From NCBI RefSeq assembly GCF_042647465.1, contig NZ_JBHRVN010000008.1: a DNA stretch of 64,000 bases; one strand, written 5' to 3'. The notes below the pieces were generated by a model, which saw only the letters and a program-made list of their open reading frames with translations, searched no databases and was not told where the DNA came from. A program made the translations under genes and the position numbers. This document shows positions 25,988 to 34,144 of the stretch, piece after piece (positions within the stretch are counted from its first letter, which is position 1; each line of letters starts with the position of its first letter). The stretch comes from Wagnerdoeblera intermedia (GTDB lineage: Bacteria > Pseudomonadota > Alphaproteobacteria > Rhodobacterales > Rhodobacteraceae).

Positions 25988-26874
25988 TGGATTGGTGGTT
26001 TCTGGCTGAACTGACGGTCAACGGCGCGCTGACAGGGCTGCTCTACTCGCTCTTCGCCATCGGGCTGGTGCTGGTCTATAAATCTTCCTCGGTGCCCAAC
26101 CTGGCCCAGGGCGCGCTGACCATGGTCGGGGCCTATGTGGTGGTCGAGACCGCCCGCATCGCGGGGCTCCCGCTCTGGGTGGCTATTCCGCTCGCTATGG
26201 CGCTGATGTTCGCGCTTGGGCTTGGAATTGAGCGGGTGGCTTTGCGCCCGCTGGCGGGGCGGCCGATCATCATGATCCTGATGATGACGCTTGGGATCGA
26301 TATCTTTCTGCGCTCGACGACCATGGCGATTTTCGGCGGCACGTCGCGGCCGCTGGGGCTGAATGTCAGCTATGATCCGCTGTTCGTCGGGCCGATGCTG
26401 ATCTCGCGTATCCACCTTGTGGGAGCGGCCGTGACACTTCTGCTTTTCGCGCTTTGCGTCTTTTTCTTCCGGACCCGGATGGGGGTGCGGTTGCGCGCGA
26501 TCTCGGATGATTACATGGCCTCCTGGTCTGTGGGCATTGCGGTGGAACGCGGGGTCGGTCTCTCCTGGGGGCTTGCGGCGATCTCCTCGACTGCTGCGGC
26601 CGTGATCTGGGGAGAGATCCAGGGCGTGAATGCGGGGCTTGCCCTGTTGCTTCTCAAGGGGCTGACGGTTGCGGTTCTGGGCGGGCTCGACAGTCTCTTG
26701 GGTGCAATCGTCGCGGGTATTATCCTGGGGGTTCTGGAAAGTGTCGGCTCCAATTTCCTCGACCCGCTGGTTGGAGGTGGTTCGCGCGATCTGATCGTGG
26801 CGGCGGTGCTGGTGCTGACCGTGCTGCTGCGCCCGCATGGCCTCTTTGGCCGCCATGACATTGAGAGGATTTGA
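25984..26874 (+). CDS. Branched-chain-type ABC transporter permease (LivH family)
   Basis: Inner-membrane protein of 296 residues with about eight hydrophobic segments. The family pattern NGALTGLLYSLFAIGLVLVY at the N-terminus, RPLAGRPIIMILMMTLGID in the middle and GLDSLLGAIVAGIILGVLE at the end are typical of LivH. It overlaps the synthetase stop (ATGA). It forms the translocation pore with the LivM-type protein. The expected substrate is an alicyclic or aromatic carboxylate rather than leucine, judged from the surrounding enzymes. Confidence 0.9.
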   Translation: MMDWWFLAELTVNGALTGLLYSLFAIGLVLVYKSSSVPNLAQGALTMVGAYVVVETARIAGLPLWVAIPLAMALMFALGLGIERVALRPLAGRPIIMILMMTLGIDIFLRSTTMAIFGGTSRPLGLNVSYDPLFVGPMLISRIHLVGAAVTLLLFALCVFFFRTRMGVRLRAISDDYMASWSVGIAVERGVGLSWGLAAISSTAAAVIWGEIQGVNAGLALLLLKGLTVAVLGGLDSLLGAIVAGIILGVLESVGSNFLDPLVGGGSRDLIVAAVLVLTVLLRPHGLFGRHDIERI

Positions 26875-26877
26875 GCG

Positions 26878-27951
26878 ATGTTTTTCCGCCAGTCCGGAAT
26901 CCGCCATACCGACTACGTTGCTGACAGCTGCCTGTTTCGCATTCCGGCTGACCGCAACCTGGTGTTGGCCTGTCTGCTGCTTGCGCTGGTCGCGCCACTG
27001 GTGCTGCCGGTTTATCACCTTAACAGCTATCTGCTGCCCTGGCTGATCTGGACGGCGGCGGCGCTCGGGCTGAACCTTGTGATCGGCTGGGCAGGACAGT
27101 TGCACCTGGGCTATGCGGCCCTGATGGCGGTCGGGGCCTATACCTCGGTTCATGCTGCCCGCTTCGGTCTTCCGTGGGAGCTGGCCTTTCTGCTCGGCGG
27201 TCTGCTTGCGGCTGCGATCGGCAGCCTCTTTGCCTTTGCGGCCCTGCGGGTGAAAGGGCTCTATCTGGCGCTGACCACGCTGGCGCTGCAGTTCGTCATG
27301 GACTGGGTGCTGTCGCATTCGCCCTGGCTGACGGGCGGCTCTCATGCCTCGCTGCAGGCTCCGACGCTGAAACTTCTGGGGCTTCCGGTTACCTCTGAGG
27401 CGGGGCGCTATTATGTGGCACTCGCCTGGTGCGTGCTGGTGACGGTTTTTCTGCTGAACCTGCGCCGCACCGGCCTTGGGCGCGCCCTGGTCGCGGTGCG
27501 TGAGAAGGATTACGCCGCTGCCATTCTGGGGGTCAACAGCTTCTGGTTTAAGATCGTGGCCTTTGCGACTTCGGCCTTTATCGCGGGGATTTCAGGCGCC
27601 GTTCTCGTGGTCACCTATTACTTCCTCGTCACGCCTGAGCAGTTCACCGTTGCCGTCTCGATTCAGCTTCTGGCCATGGTGATCGTGGGCGGACTTGCCA
27701 GCATCATCGGAACTTACCTTGGGGTCTTGCTGATCCTTCTGGCACCGGGGCTGATCAATATGCTCTTCGGCCAGATCACGGGCGTGCTTGGCATCCGGCT
27801 TGCACCGGAGACTTTTGCTCATATCCCTTCGGCAGTTTATGGCGCCCTGGTCATCGCCTTCCTGATTATTGAACCGCTTGGGCTTGGCCGGATCTGGCGC
27901 AATATCCGCGATTACCTGCTGGTCTGGCCCTTTGATCAGATCAAGAAATAG
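26878..27951 (+). CDS. Branched-chain-type ABC transporter permease (LivM family)
   Basis: Inner-membrane protein of 357 residues with about ten hydrophobic segments. GLNLVIGWAGQLHLGYAALM, LRVKGLYLALTTLALQF, ALVAVREKDYAAAILGVN and VIVGGLASIIGTYLGVLLI follow the LivM pattern; the usual GLNL...GY.G..SLG motif is recognisably altered to GWAGQLHLG. The gene starts three bases after the LivH-type stop. It pairs with LivH in the membrane. Confidence 0.9.
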   Translation: MFFRQSGIRHTDYVADSCLFRIPADRNLVLACLLLALVAPLVLPVYHLNSYLLPWLIWTAAALGLNLVIGWAGQLHLGYAALMAVGAYTSVHAARFGLPWELAFLLGGLLAAAIGSLFAFAALRVKGLYLALTTLALQFVMDWVLSHSPWLTGGSHASLQAPTLKLLGLPVTSEAGRYYVALAWCVLVTVFLLNLRRTGLGRALVAVREKDYAAAILGVNSFWFKIVAFATSAFIAGISGAVLVVTYYFLVTPEQFTVAVSIQLLAMVIVGGLASIIGTYLGVLLILLAPGLINMLFGQITGVLGIRLAPETFAHIPSAVYGALVIAFLIIEPLGLGRIWRNIRDYLLVWPFDQIKK

Positions 27952-27960
27952 GAGGATGCC

Positions 27961-28767
27961 GTGGCACAAATGACCCCTCCGCTGCTGGCTTTGAACAGCG
28001 TTGAAGTGCTCTATGACCAGGTCATCCTGGCGATCCGGGGTATCTCGCTGGAGGTGCCGAAAGGCGGCATGGTTGCGCTTCTCGGCTCAAACGGGGCCGG
28101 GAAATCGACCACGCTGAAGGCGATCTCCGGACTGCTGAAGCCCGAACGGGGCAGGATCAGCCGAGGGTCGGTCAGCTTTGACGGCAAGGTGATCGGCGAC
28201 AGCCCGCCCCAGGACCGCGTGGCAATGGGGATCTGCCATGTGATCGAAGGCCGGCGCGTCTTTGAGCATCTGACGCCGGACGAAAATCTTGAAGCTGCGG
28301 CCCCGATGTCGATGTCGGGTGCCGCCGTTCGGGCCGAAAAAGAGCGGATTTATGAGTATTTCCCCCGCCTTGCAGAGCGACGGAGGTCTGAATCGGGCTA
28401 TCTCTCGGGGGGCGAGCAACAGATGCTGGCAATCGGTCGCGGACTGATGACACAGCCCCGGCTGCTGATGCTTGATGAGCCGAGCCTTGGCCTTGCCCCC
28501 TTTCTGGTCACCGAGATTTTCGGGATCATCCGCCGGATCAATGCCGAGCAGGGCCTGTCCGTTTTGCTGGTTGAGCAAAACGCCATCGCCGCACTCGATG
28601 TGGTCAGTCATGGCTATCTGATCGAGAACGGCCGCATCGTGATGCACGACAGCGCAGAGGCGATGAAGGCCAATTCGGACATCAAAGAATTCTATCTCGG
28701 TGGCGGGGAAGGCAAAAACTTTCACGACATCAAGCACTACAGGAGACGCAAGCGCTGGCTGTCCTGA
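27961..28767 (+). CDS. Branched-chain-type ABC transporter ATP-binding protein (LivF family)
   Basis: ATPase of 268 residues. Walker A is GSNGAGKST, the signature LSGGEQQMLAIGRGL, Walker B LLMLDEPSLGLAP, and the switch region VLLVEQNAIAALD carries Gln where other ABC proteins have His, as is usual in LivF. The frame starts at GTG (27961); an ATG at 27970 is possible. The C-terminus is about 25 residues longer than a typical LivF, with a basic tail (KHYRRRKRW). It is the second ATPase of the HAAT transporter. Confidence 0.9.
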   Translation: MAQMTPPLLALNSVEVLYDQVILAIRGISLEVPKGGMVALLGSNGAGKSTTLKAISGLLKPERGRISRGSVSFDGKVIGDSPPQDRVAMGICHVIEGRRVFEHLTPDENLEAAAPMSMSGAAVRAEKERIYEYFPRLAERRRSESGYLSGGEQQMLAIGRGLMTQPRLLMLDEPSLGLAPFLVTEIFGIIRRINAEQGLSVLLVEQNAIAALDVVSHGYLIENGRIVMHDSAEAMKANSDIKEFYLGGGEGKNFHDIKHYRRRKRWLS

Positions 28768-28809
28768 AGGAGCAGGCATCCGGTTCAACATTAACGGGAG
28801 GAGACGGCA

Positions 28810-30063
28810 ATGAACTTCGTCAGTCTGATGAAAGGCGCAGCCCTTGCGGCGGTGCTGGGAACCACGACCACCCTGGCCCCGATGCAGGCAGCAGCGCAGG
28901 AGACCTTCAAGGTCGGTGTCTGCTATGATCTGAGCAAAACCTATACCTTCATCTCACCTCAGGTGGTCCAGGCCGCTCAGGATCTGGCCGCCCTGATCAA
29001 CCTTGACGGCGGCATCGGCGGCAAGCCGATTGAGGTGATCGTCCAGGACCATGGCAATGAACCTCAGCGCGGCATTGAATGTTATGAGCGGCTGCGCCGT
29101 GAGGGGGTTTTCGTCTTTGAGACGCTCTCCACCCCGGTCGCCATCGCGCTGATCCCGCGCGCCATGCGCGACGAGGTGGTGATGATGCAATCCCTCGTCG
29201 GGCGCGGGGATGCGATCGACGGCTCGGTTTTCAAGTGGATCTTCCCGGTCGGACCGACCTACTGGGGCCAGGCCGCGAATGATGTGGCTTTCATCAAAGA
29301 GCGCGAAGGCACGCTGGAAGGCAAAAAGATCGGCTTCATCTATCTGGATTATCCGTTCGGACAGGAGCCGCTGCGCATTCTCGAAACCCTCGCCGAGAAG
29401 GAGAAGTTTGAACTCAAGCTCTATCCGGTGCCGCTTCCGGGTAACGATCAGGCCGCACTTTGGACCCAGGTGCGTCGCGATAAGCCGGATTATATGATCA
29501 GCTGGATGTTTTCAAACGGTCACGTCGTGGCGTCGCGCGAGATGAAGCGCAACGGTTTCCCGATCAGCAAGTATATCTCGGTCAACTGGCTTAATGAGGT
29601 CGATCTCAAAAACATCGGCGCAGAGGAAGCCAAGGGCGTGCTGCGCGGCACGAACGTTGCGGGCAGCAAGGATCTGCCAATTATCAAAGATATCGTTACC
29701 CGCCTTTACGATCAGAACAAAGGGGCGGGGCCGCGAGAGACCATTGATGACGTTTACTATAATACCGGCCTTGCGATGTATTCCTCGATCTTCGAGGGGG
29801 CCCGGATCGCCCATGAAAAGCATGGCTGGCCGCTCGATGCTGCCAAGCTGCGTGAGGGTCTTGAGAACCTGAAGGATTTTGACGCCAACGGCCTCTTCGC
29901 GCCGGTGACGGTCACCGCAGAGGACCATGGCGGTGGCGGCAAGACCCGTGTCGAAATGTGGGACGGTTCCACCTGGGTGCCGCAAAACGACTGGACCGCT
30001 GCCTATCAGGATGTGATCTGGGATGTCGTGAAGCAGTATTCCTCGCAGTTCAAGCTGGACTGA
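28810..30063 (+). CDS. Branched-chain-type ABC transporter substrate-binding protein (LivK family)
   Basis: Periplasmic protein of 417 residues with a signal peptide (hydrophobic stretch about residues 9-27, cleavage probably after AAA or AQA). The Peripla_BP_6 fold is seen from VGVCYDLSKTYTF through AAQDLAALINLDGGIGGKPI, GKKIGFIYLDYPFGQEPLR and MISWMFSNGHVVASREMKR. A GGGAGGAG site precedes the start. It is the last gene before a strong hairpin. It captures the substrate for the LivGHMF-type transporter; an alicyclic or aromatic carboxylate is inferred from the cluster. Confidence 0.9.
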   Translation: MNFVSLMKGAALAAVLGTTTTLAPMQAAAQETFKVGVCYDLSKTYTFISPQVVQAAQDLAALINLDGGIGGKPIEVIVQDHGNEPQRGIECYERLRREGVFVFETLSTPVAIALIPRAMRDEVVMMQSLVGRGDAIDGSVFKWIFPVGPTYWGQAANDVAFIKEREGTLEGKKIGFIYLDYPFGQEPLRILETLAEKEKFELKLYPVPLPGNDQAALWTQVRRDKPDYMISWMFSNGHVVASREMKRNGFPISKYISVNWLNEVDLKNIGAEEAKGVLRGTNVAGSKDLPIIKDIVTRLYDQNKGAGPRETIDDVYYNTGLAMYSSIFEGARIAHEKHGWPLDAAKLREGLENLKDFDANGLFAPVTVTAEDHGGGGKTRVEMWDGSTWVPQNDWTAAYQDVIWDVVKQYSSQFKLD

Positions 30064-30104
30064 GCGAGGGAGGTCACAGACCGCCGACCCTGCGAAGACC
30101 GTGC

Positions 30105-30130
30105 AAAGGGCTGCCAGCTGGCGGCCCTTT
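30105..30130 (+). terminator. Hairpin terminator of the alicyclic acid operon
   Basis: AAAGGGCTGCCAG and CTGGCGGCCCTTT pair across 13 positions with one G-T wobble (the middle bases form the turn), 41 bases after the binding-protein stop. A short T-rich stretch follows. This closes the run of genes that began at 20534. Confidence 0.7.
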
Positions 30131-30945
30131 GTCGTTCTGTTGCCGCCACTCGTGCACTCTTTATCCTCCGAGCCGCCTGCCCGGCCAATGTCAGACGTGC
30201 AGGGTGGCTGGACGACGACTGCGCGCTGGCCGCGTCCGGTGGCCCGGCAATTTTGGGAAGCGGTCAACTCTCTGACGAATCTTGTTGGCCAGGCGCATGT
30301 GCATGACCGGTCTTTGACCATTTTCCATAGTGTCCGAAGCCTGCGAACTTCCGCTTGAAACACTGTGCGTGGCTGAGGCCGCGTAAGGTCCCTCAACCGA
30401 CCCCAATGAGCCAACCGTGCAGGATATCCGCGATTTTGCGCTGAAGCGTGTGCGCGATACGAATGCTCAGTCTCAGGCGCTGGAGAATGACTGCAAACGC
30501 GGGGCGGAATACCTTGGAAGCAGCACGCCCAGGGCATTGGAATGCCTGATCACCCTGATCCCGATGGGGTCTGAACAAAAGCAAGGGTTTCGGGTCCGGT
30601 TAACCGCCATCGACAAGCTGCTTTGCCACAACCGGGAGGGCGCCTGGTGGTGCGAATTCAAACAGAGCATCGAGCTTCTGGGCAACAATGGCCAGGTTGT
30701 TGATCCCGCGCTGTTCGTCGGACAGCGGTTGGCGGGTCTGGCCGAAGCCTCCGTCGAGCGGGTGCGCTTTATTGGCGTTCCGGGGAATTGGACGGTCGTC
30801 TGGGGAGGCGATTAAACAGCCGGATGGACCGCTCATAATGGGGAGGCATCGGCTGCAGACGCAGCGGCGGGTCGTGCCCCGGGACATGGTGTAGGTTAGG
30901 CGATCATCAGCTTTGTCATTTGGTTCGGGTTGCTTACACCCCCAA
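30131..30945 (+). other. Unassigned stretch with no recognisable gene
   Basis: About 815 bases. Several open frames exist on both strands, the longest being 132 codons on the plus strand (30417-30815), but none shows a recognisable domain or a convincing ribosome-binding site, and none is clearly favoured by codon usage. It is probably decayed sequence, perhaps an old mobile-element remnant, at the boundary between the alicyclic operon and the accessory block that follows. Confidence 0.5.
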
Positions 30946-30947
30946 GT

Positions 30948-31148
30948 TCATTTTTCATTAATGAGAATTGATGCAGCCAGTTTGAGTACAGCTACCTTTT
31001 CATCAGGTTCTTTTTCGGCTTGTCGAAGGTAGTTCTCTGCCATCATCCGCAGTGTCTCTCGGCAGAAGGCTACCCGTTTCGCCTCAGCGACAAGCGCCGC
31101 CGCAGCTGTGATCTGAATGTCAGTCAACCGTGCCGGGGTCTGGGACAT
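30948..31148 (-). CDS. Small hypothetical helical protein
   Basis: Sixty-six residues from MSQTPARLTDIQITAAA. A GAAGAG site lies about 8 bases upstream of this ATG; a longer frame from 31184 has no site. The composition (Ala, Glu, Lys) predicts two amphipathic helices. No family is recognised and no neighbour is on the same transcript, so no function is offered. Confidence 0.45.
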   Translation of the reverse strand: MSQTPARLTDIQITAAAALVAEAKRVAFCRETLRMMAENYLRQAEKEPDEKVAVLKLAASILINEK

Positions 31149-31274
31149 GGTGTTGCTCTTCGTTTGCCGGGACCAGCATAGCATATTTACCAGTGATACG
31201 CCTCCCTGCTTCCCGTTTATGAGCGGACGCCTTCTGTCATACTGGCAGGTGGAAGGCGTGTCTCTTGAGGAGGA

Positions 31275-31544
31275 TCAGAGCGGATGCGGGCTGCCGATGG
31301 TCGTAATGTTCACAACGCCCTCGGGACCCAACTGCATTGCGACGATATGCCATGTCACGCCATCGACCTGCATGTGAACCGGCCGGGAAGCGTAACAGAT
31401 CGCGGCAGCTTGGCCTGCGACTGACGTGTGCATACTCCCTCGATATGCAGATCTGCCGTCGATGTCCGTTCGGAGCAAAAGATCTACTGTCGCTTCAAAG
31501 CAACTCGTGTCGGTTTGCACTCGTGCCGGGCCTCTAATCCTCAT
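31275..31544 (-). CDS. Small hypothetical protein
   Basis: Eighty-nine residues (MRIRGPARVQTDTS...), predicted mostly beta-strand with a GVTWHIVAMQLGPEG turn. It is transcribed towards the small helical protein at 30948 and may be in the same unit, with 126 bases in between. No domain is recognised. Coding is suggested only by the balanced composition and the absence of a better frame. Confidence 0.4.
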   Translation of the reverse strand: MRIRGPARVQTDTSCFEATVDLLLRTDIDGRSAYRGSMHTSVAGQAAAICYASRPVHMQVDGVTWHIVAMQLGPEGVVNITTIGSPHPL

Positions 31545-31851
31545 CGCCGGATCCTTTGCTGACCAGCACAGCGTAGTCGCTCTGTGATTTCATTCAAATA
31601 AAATCACAGGCGGAGATTGACCGATGGCATATGCTCCCGGCCGCCACCGCCTCCTGAGATGGGGCACAACGACGCCGTGGGAGGGCGGTTACATAATCAA
31701 GCTGGCTGGAGGCAGTTTGGCGCGAAGAGTTCTTAGACCCGATGATCGCTGTGTGAACTGACTGGGTCGGCGGCCTCTCCCACTGCATTCTGCATTCGAG
31801 GGTTGCTCCAGTCTTGCTGGTGCCGAGCCTCAAGAATGGGGGAGAGACCAA

Positions 31852-32340
31852 ATGCAGCGTAGCATATTTATCGGGCTGGATGTCCATAAGGCAACGATCT
31901 CGGTTGGGGTCGCAGTCGGGGAAAGAGGCGGAGAAGTCCGCAGCTTCGGAACTGTGCCCAACCGCCCTGACCACGTGCGCAAGCTGGTCGAGAAGCTGGC
32001 TTCAAATGGCGCGCAGCTTCATTTCTGCTATGAGGCTGGCCCATGCGGACATGGTCTTCACCGACAACTGGTCGAGTTGGGGCATGAGTGCATTGAGGTT
32101 GCACCGTCCCTGATCCCGGTGAAGGCCGGTGACCGGGTGAAGACAGACCGGCGCGATGCGCTGATGCTGGCGAAATTGCATAGAGCTGGGGAATTGACTG
32201 CCGTCTGGGTCCCTGATGCTGCTCATGAAGCGATGCGCGATCTTGTTCGGGCACGAGCCACGGCCATACGGGTTGCAGGCAAGGCGCGGCAGCATATGCA
32301 GGGCTTTCTGCTGCGCCATGGGCGGAACTATCCGGGCAAG
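31852..32340 (+). pseudogene. IS110-family transposase, N-terminal fragment
   Basis: Begins MQRSIFIGLDVHKATISVGV with the DEDD RuvC-like domain: D in GLDVHK, E in CYEAGP, and KTDRRDALMLAK. It runs to about residue 163 (RHGRNYPGK) and then continues into unrelated sequence up to a stop at 32487. The Transposase_20 domain with the catalytic serine is absent. It is a third IS110-type sequence, different from the two at 7.0-8.5 kb. About 200 bases of 5' non-coding sequence precede it, where IS110-group elements encode their bridge RNA. Confidence 0.85.
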
Positions 32341-32614
32341 AGAGCCGAGATCGACGAAATCTGCTGCCGTTACGACAGCACTGCCTGCGATGCGGCTCAT
32401 AATCTGCTTCGGGATCGACATCGAAAAGTCCGTTATCGTAAGGTGGTCCGAAATATGTGCCAAATTTCAGACATCAGCAAACGATGACGCCTCGCGCAGT
32501 CTTTTATCGGGGTGACAGTCGGGGACTTCGGTCGGCAAGGTTACTTGATCTGGGCCGTCGAGCTTGGAAGAACTGTCGTTCTTCATCAATTCCACCCAGC
32601 GAGATGGAACCGAT

Positions 32615-33253
32615 ATGCGCGAAGCACCGACAGATTATGTCAGCATTGCCTGGACACGGCCCGTTAACTGGCTCAGGTTCACGGATCTGCCGCGAGACAT
32701 CGATGCGGCGGCAGCGAAGAGCCGTACCATCCGCTATCAACGTGACCTGATCCGGAGATGGGTTCAGGAGACCCAGGGCAGGCTCGTCCACGAAGAAGCA
32801 GTAATGGAACTTTCACCTGACCGGGCAACGCCGCAGGCCGTCTCAGTCATAGAAGCTCTGCGCAGACAACATCCCTCTGCGACATTCCTTGCTGTGGCTT
32901 TCCCCCGCGCGAACGGCTGGCGGCCCCATGTTCATCTTGAGGCCTTGTTACTCAAGGGCCGCTACCACCTGCTGGATCCTGATTCCTATATCTCGGCCGC
33001 GTTCAGCTTCGATCCGTCAACGCATTTCTCAGACTGGGAGACGCAGAATGCCTCTCATCGGGGGCAAAAAGCTTGCCATCGCGCGGAAATTCTCGCTGCG
33101 ATCGCTGCCCTTGATCCCATGTCGCTTACCCGGAAAGCAGAGGCCCTGAACGAACGCGGGTTCACAACTCATACGGGAAAGGCTTGGACTAAGGACAATC
33201 TCGCAAAATTCCTCAGCTCACCGGCTCCAATGCGGGCAGATCCAGCAGGATAA
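32615..33253 (+). CDS. Degenerate serine-recombinase-like protein
   Basis: Protein of 212 residues. Residues 25-110 resemble a resolvase fold (KSRTIRYQRDLIRRWVQETQG, then HEEAVMELSPDR, where resolvases have the Y-x-R-V-S...Q start and E-x-x-S-G-R). The catalytic serine position is not conserved: DYVSIAWTRPVNW replaces Y-x-R-x-S. Near the C-terminus, LTRKAEALNERGFTTHTGKAW is very like the recombinase-domain motif A-x-x-L-N-x-R-G-x-x-T...G-x-x-W. The start at 32615 has GAGATGG 7 bases upstream. It overlaps the metallophosphoesterase tail-to-tail by 41 bases. A DNA-binding role without strand cleavage is possible. Confidence 0.6.
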   Translation: MREAPTDYVSIAWTRPVNWLRFTDLPRDIDAAAAKSRTIRYQRDLIRRWVQETQGRLVHEEAVMELSPDRATPQAVSVIEALRRQHPSATFLAVAFPRANGWRPHVHLEALLLKGRYHLLDPDSYISAAFSFDPSTHFSDWETQNASHRGQKACHRAEILAAIAALDPMSLTRKAEALNERGFTTHTGKAWTKDNLAKFLSSPAPMRADPAG

Positions 33254-34127
33254 GATTTTCAGGCATCAGATCCTGCTCTCCTCTCCACCGGTAGACGCAG
33301 GGCGCAAAGGGATAGTCGAGACAGAGGGCACGCGGGTGCTGCAGGGCCGGTGCGCCTTCCATTTTGTAATGGCCTGCAAAGACGCGAGGCGCAGCATGTG
33401 GATAGACTGCCGCGCGCCATTCTGGCGGCAGGTCGCCTTCCGGCAGTTCATTCACATCCGGCACGGACAAGGCAGCGCTGCGCCAGGTCTGATCATCACG
33501 CCACCATGCAAGCCGGACTTCATGGCGGGCCTCACCCTTGAAATCGTGAAACGTATAGGGGGCCGGGAGGCTGGCTTCACGTCCTGAGGTAATCTGTTTG
33601 ACCGCACGGCCGAACTCGCTGTTTTCGCGGCCAATTTCCGGCAGATCCTCCTCCCGGAGATACCCGTCAGGGCGTCGCTCTTTGATAATAGTGATGAGCG
33701 CCTCGTCCCAGAATGCGTGCACCACGCGCAGATCCGGGCGATCGATGAACAAGGGCAGGTGGGTGAGAAACCATGCGCCTTCGGTGAGGGCTTCGTGGGT
33801 CTCAAGGCCATAAGCGTCAAGGAAACTGTCATGCTGTTTGCGGTTCTTTTCGGAATGCGCCCGCAAAGGGACGCCGGCCACATCTCTGCGATGATAAAGA
33901 ATAGCATTCAGCTCATGATTGCCCATCACCGCCAGCGCCTCGCCCTGTTCGATCATCGGCTTCACCCGAGCGAGCACCGCACGATCAGCCGGAACACCGT
34001 GTAGAAACTTCGCGTTGGCATCAATAAAATCGCCCAGAAAGACCGGCACGCTGCCCTTGGCCAGAGCAAGGCTGGCGTCGAGGCGGACAAGGTCTGCATG
34101 TATGTCAGGAATTATCGTGTAGACCAT
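33213..34127 (-). CDS. Calcineurin-like metallophosphoesterase
   Basis: Protein of 304 residues with the full metallophosphatase motif set in order: PDIHAD (D-x-H), GDFID (G-D-x-x-D), GNHEL (G-N-H-E), HAFWD, and GHYK (G-H-x-x). This is the PPP-like serine/threonine phosphatase or dinucleotide-hydrolase subfamily. The ATG at 34127 is chosen because AGGAGA precedes it by about 8 bases. It starts 17 bases after the stop of the phosphatase/ADP-ribosylglycohydrolase fusion, so the two are co-transcribed. Removal of a phosphate from a protein, RNA or nucleotide is expected; the partner gene points to ADP-ribose or nucleotide metabolism. Confidence 0.85.
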   Translation of the reverse strand: MVYTIIPDIHADLVRLDASLALAKGSVPVFLGDFIDANAKFLHGVPADRAVLARVKPMIEQGEALAVMGNHELNAILYHRRDVAGVPLRAHSEKNRKQHDSFLDAYGLETHEALTEGAWFLTHLPLFIDRPDLRVVHAFWDEALITIIKERRPDGYLREEDLPEIGRENSEFGRAVKQITSGREASLPAPYTFHDFKGEARHEVRLAWWRDDQTWRSAALSVPDVNELPEGDLPPEWRAAVYPHAAPRVFAGHYKMEGAPALQHPRALCLDYPFAPCVYRWRGEQDLMPENLILLDLPALEPVS

Positions 34128-34144
34128 TCGTAAATCTCCTGCCC

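Noticed and set aside
25966..27345. 459-codon minus-strand frame
   Set aside because: Antisense to the two HAAT permeases, with the same Gln/Arg/His-rich shadow composition and no domain.
30417..30815. 132-codon plus-strand frame as a gene
   Set aside because: No ribosome-binding site or domain, and frames on the other strand are equally open; kept as an unassigned stretch.
30600..30887. Possible MobC-like mobilisation protein on the minus strand
   Set aside because: A short INNLAIVAQKLDAL segment is only loosely similar and the rest does not fit the family.
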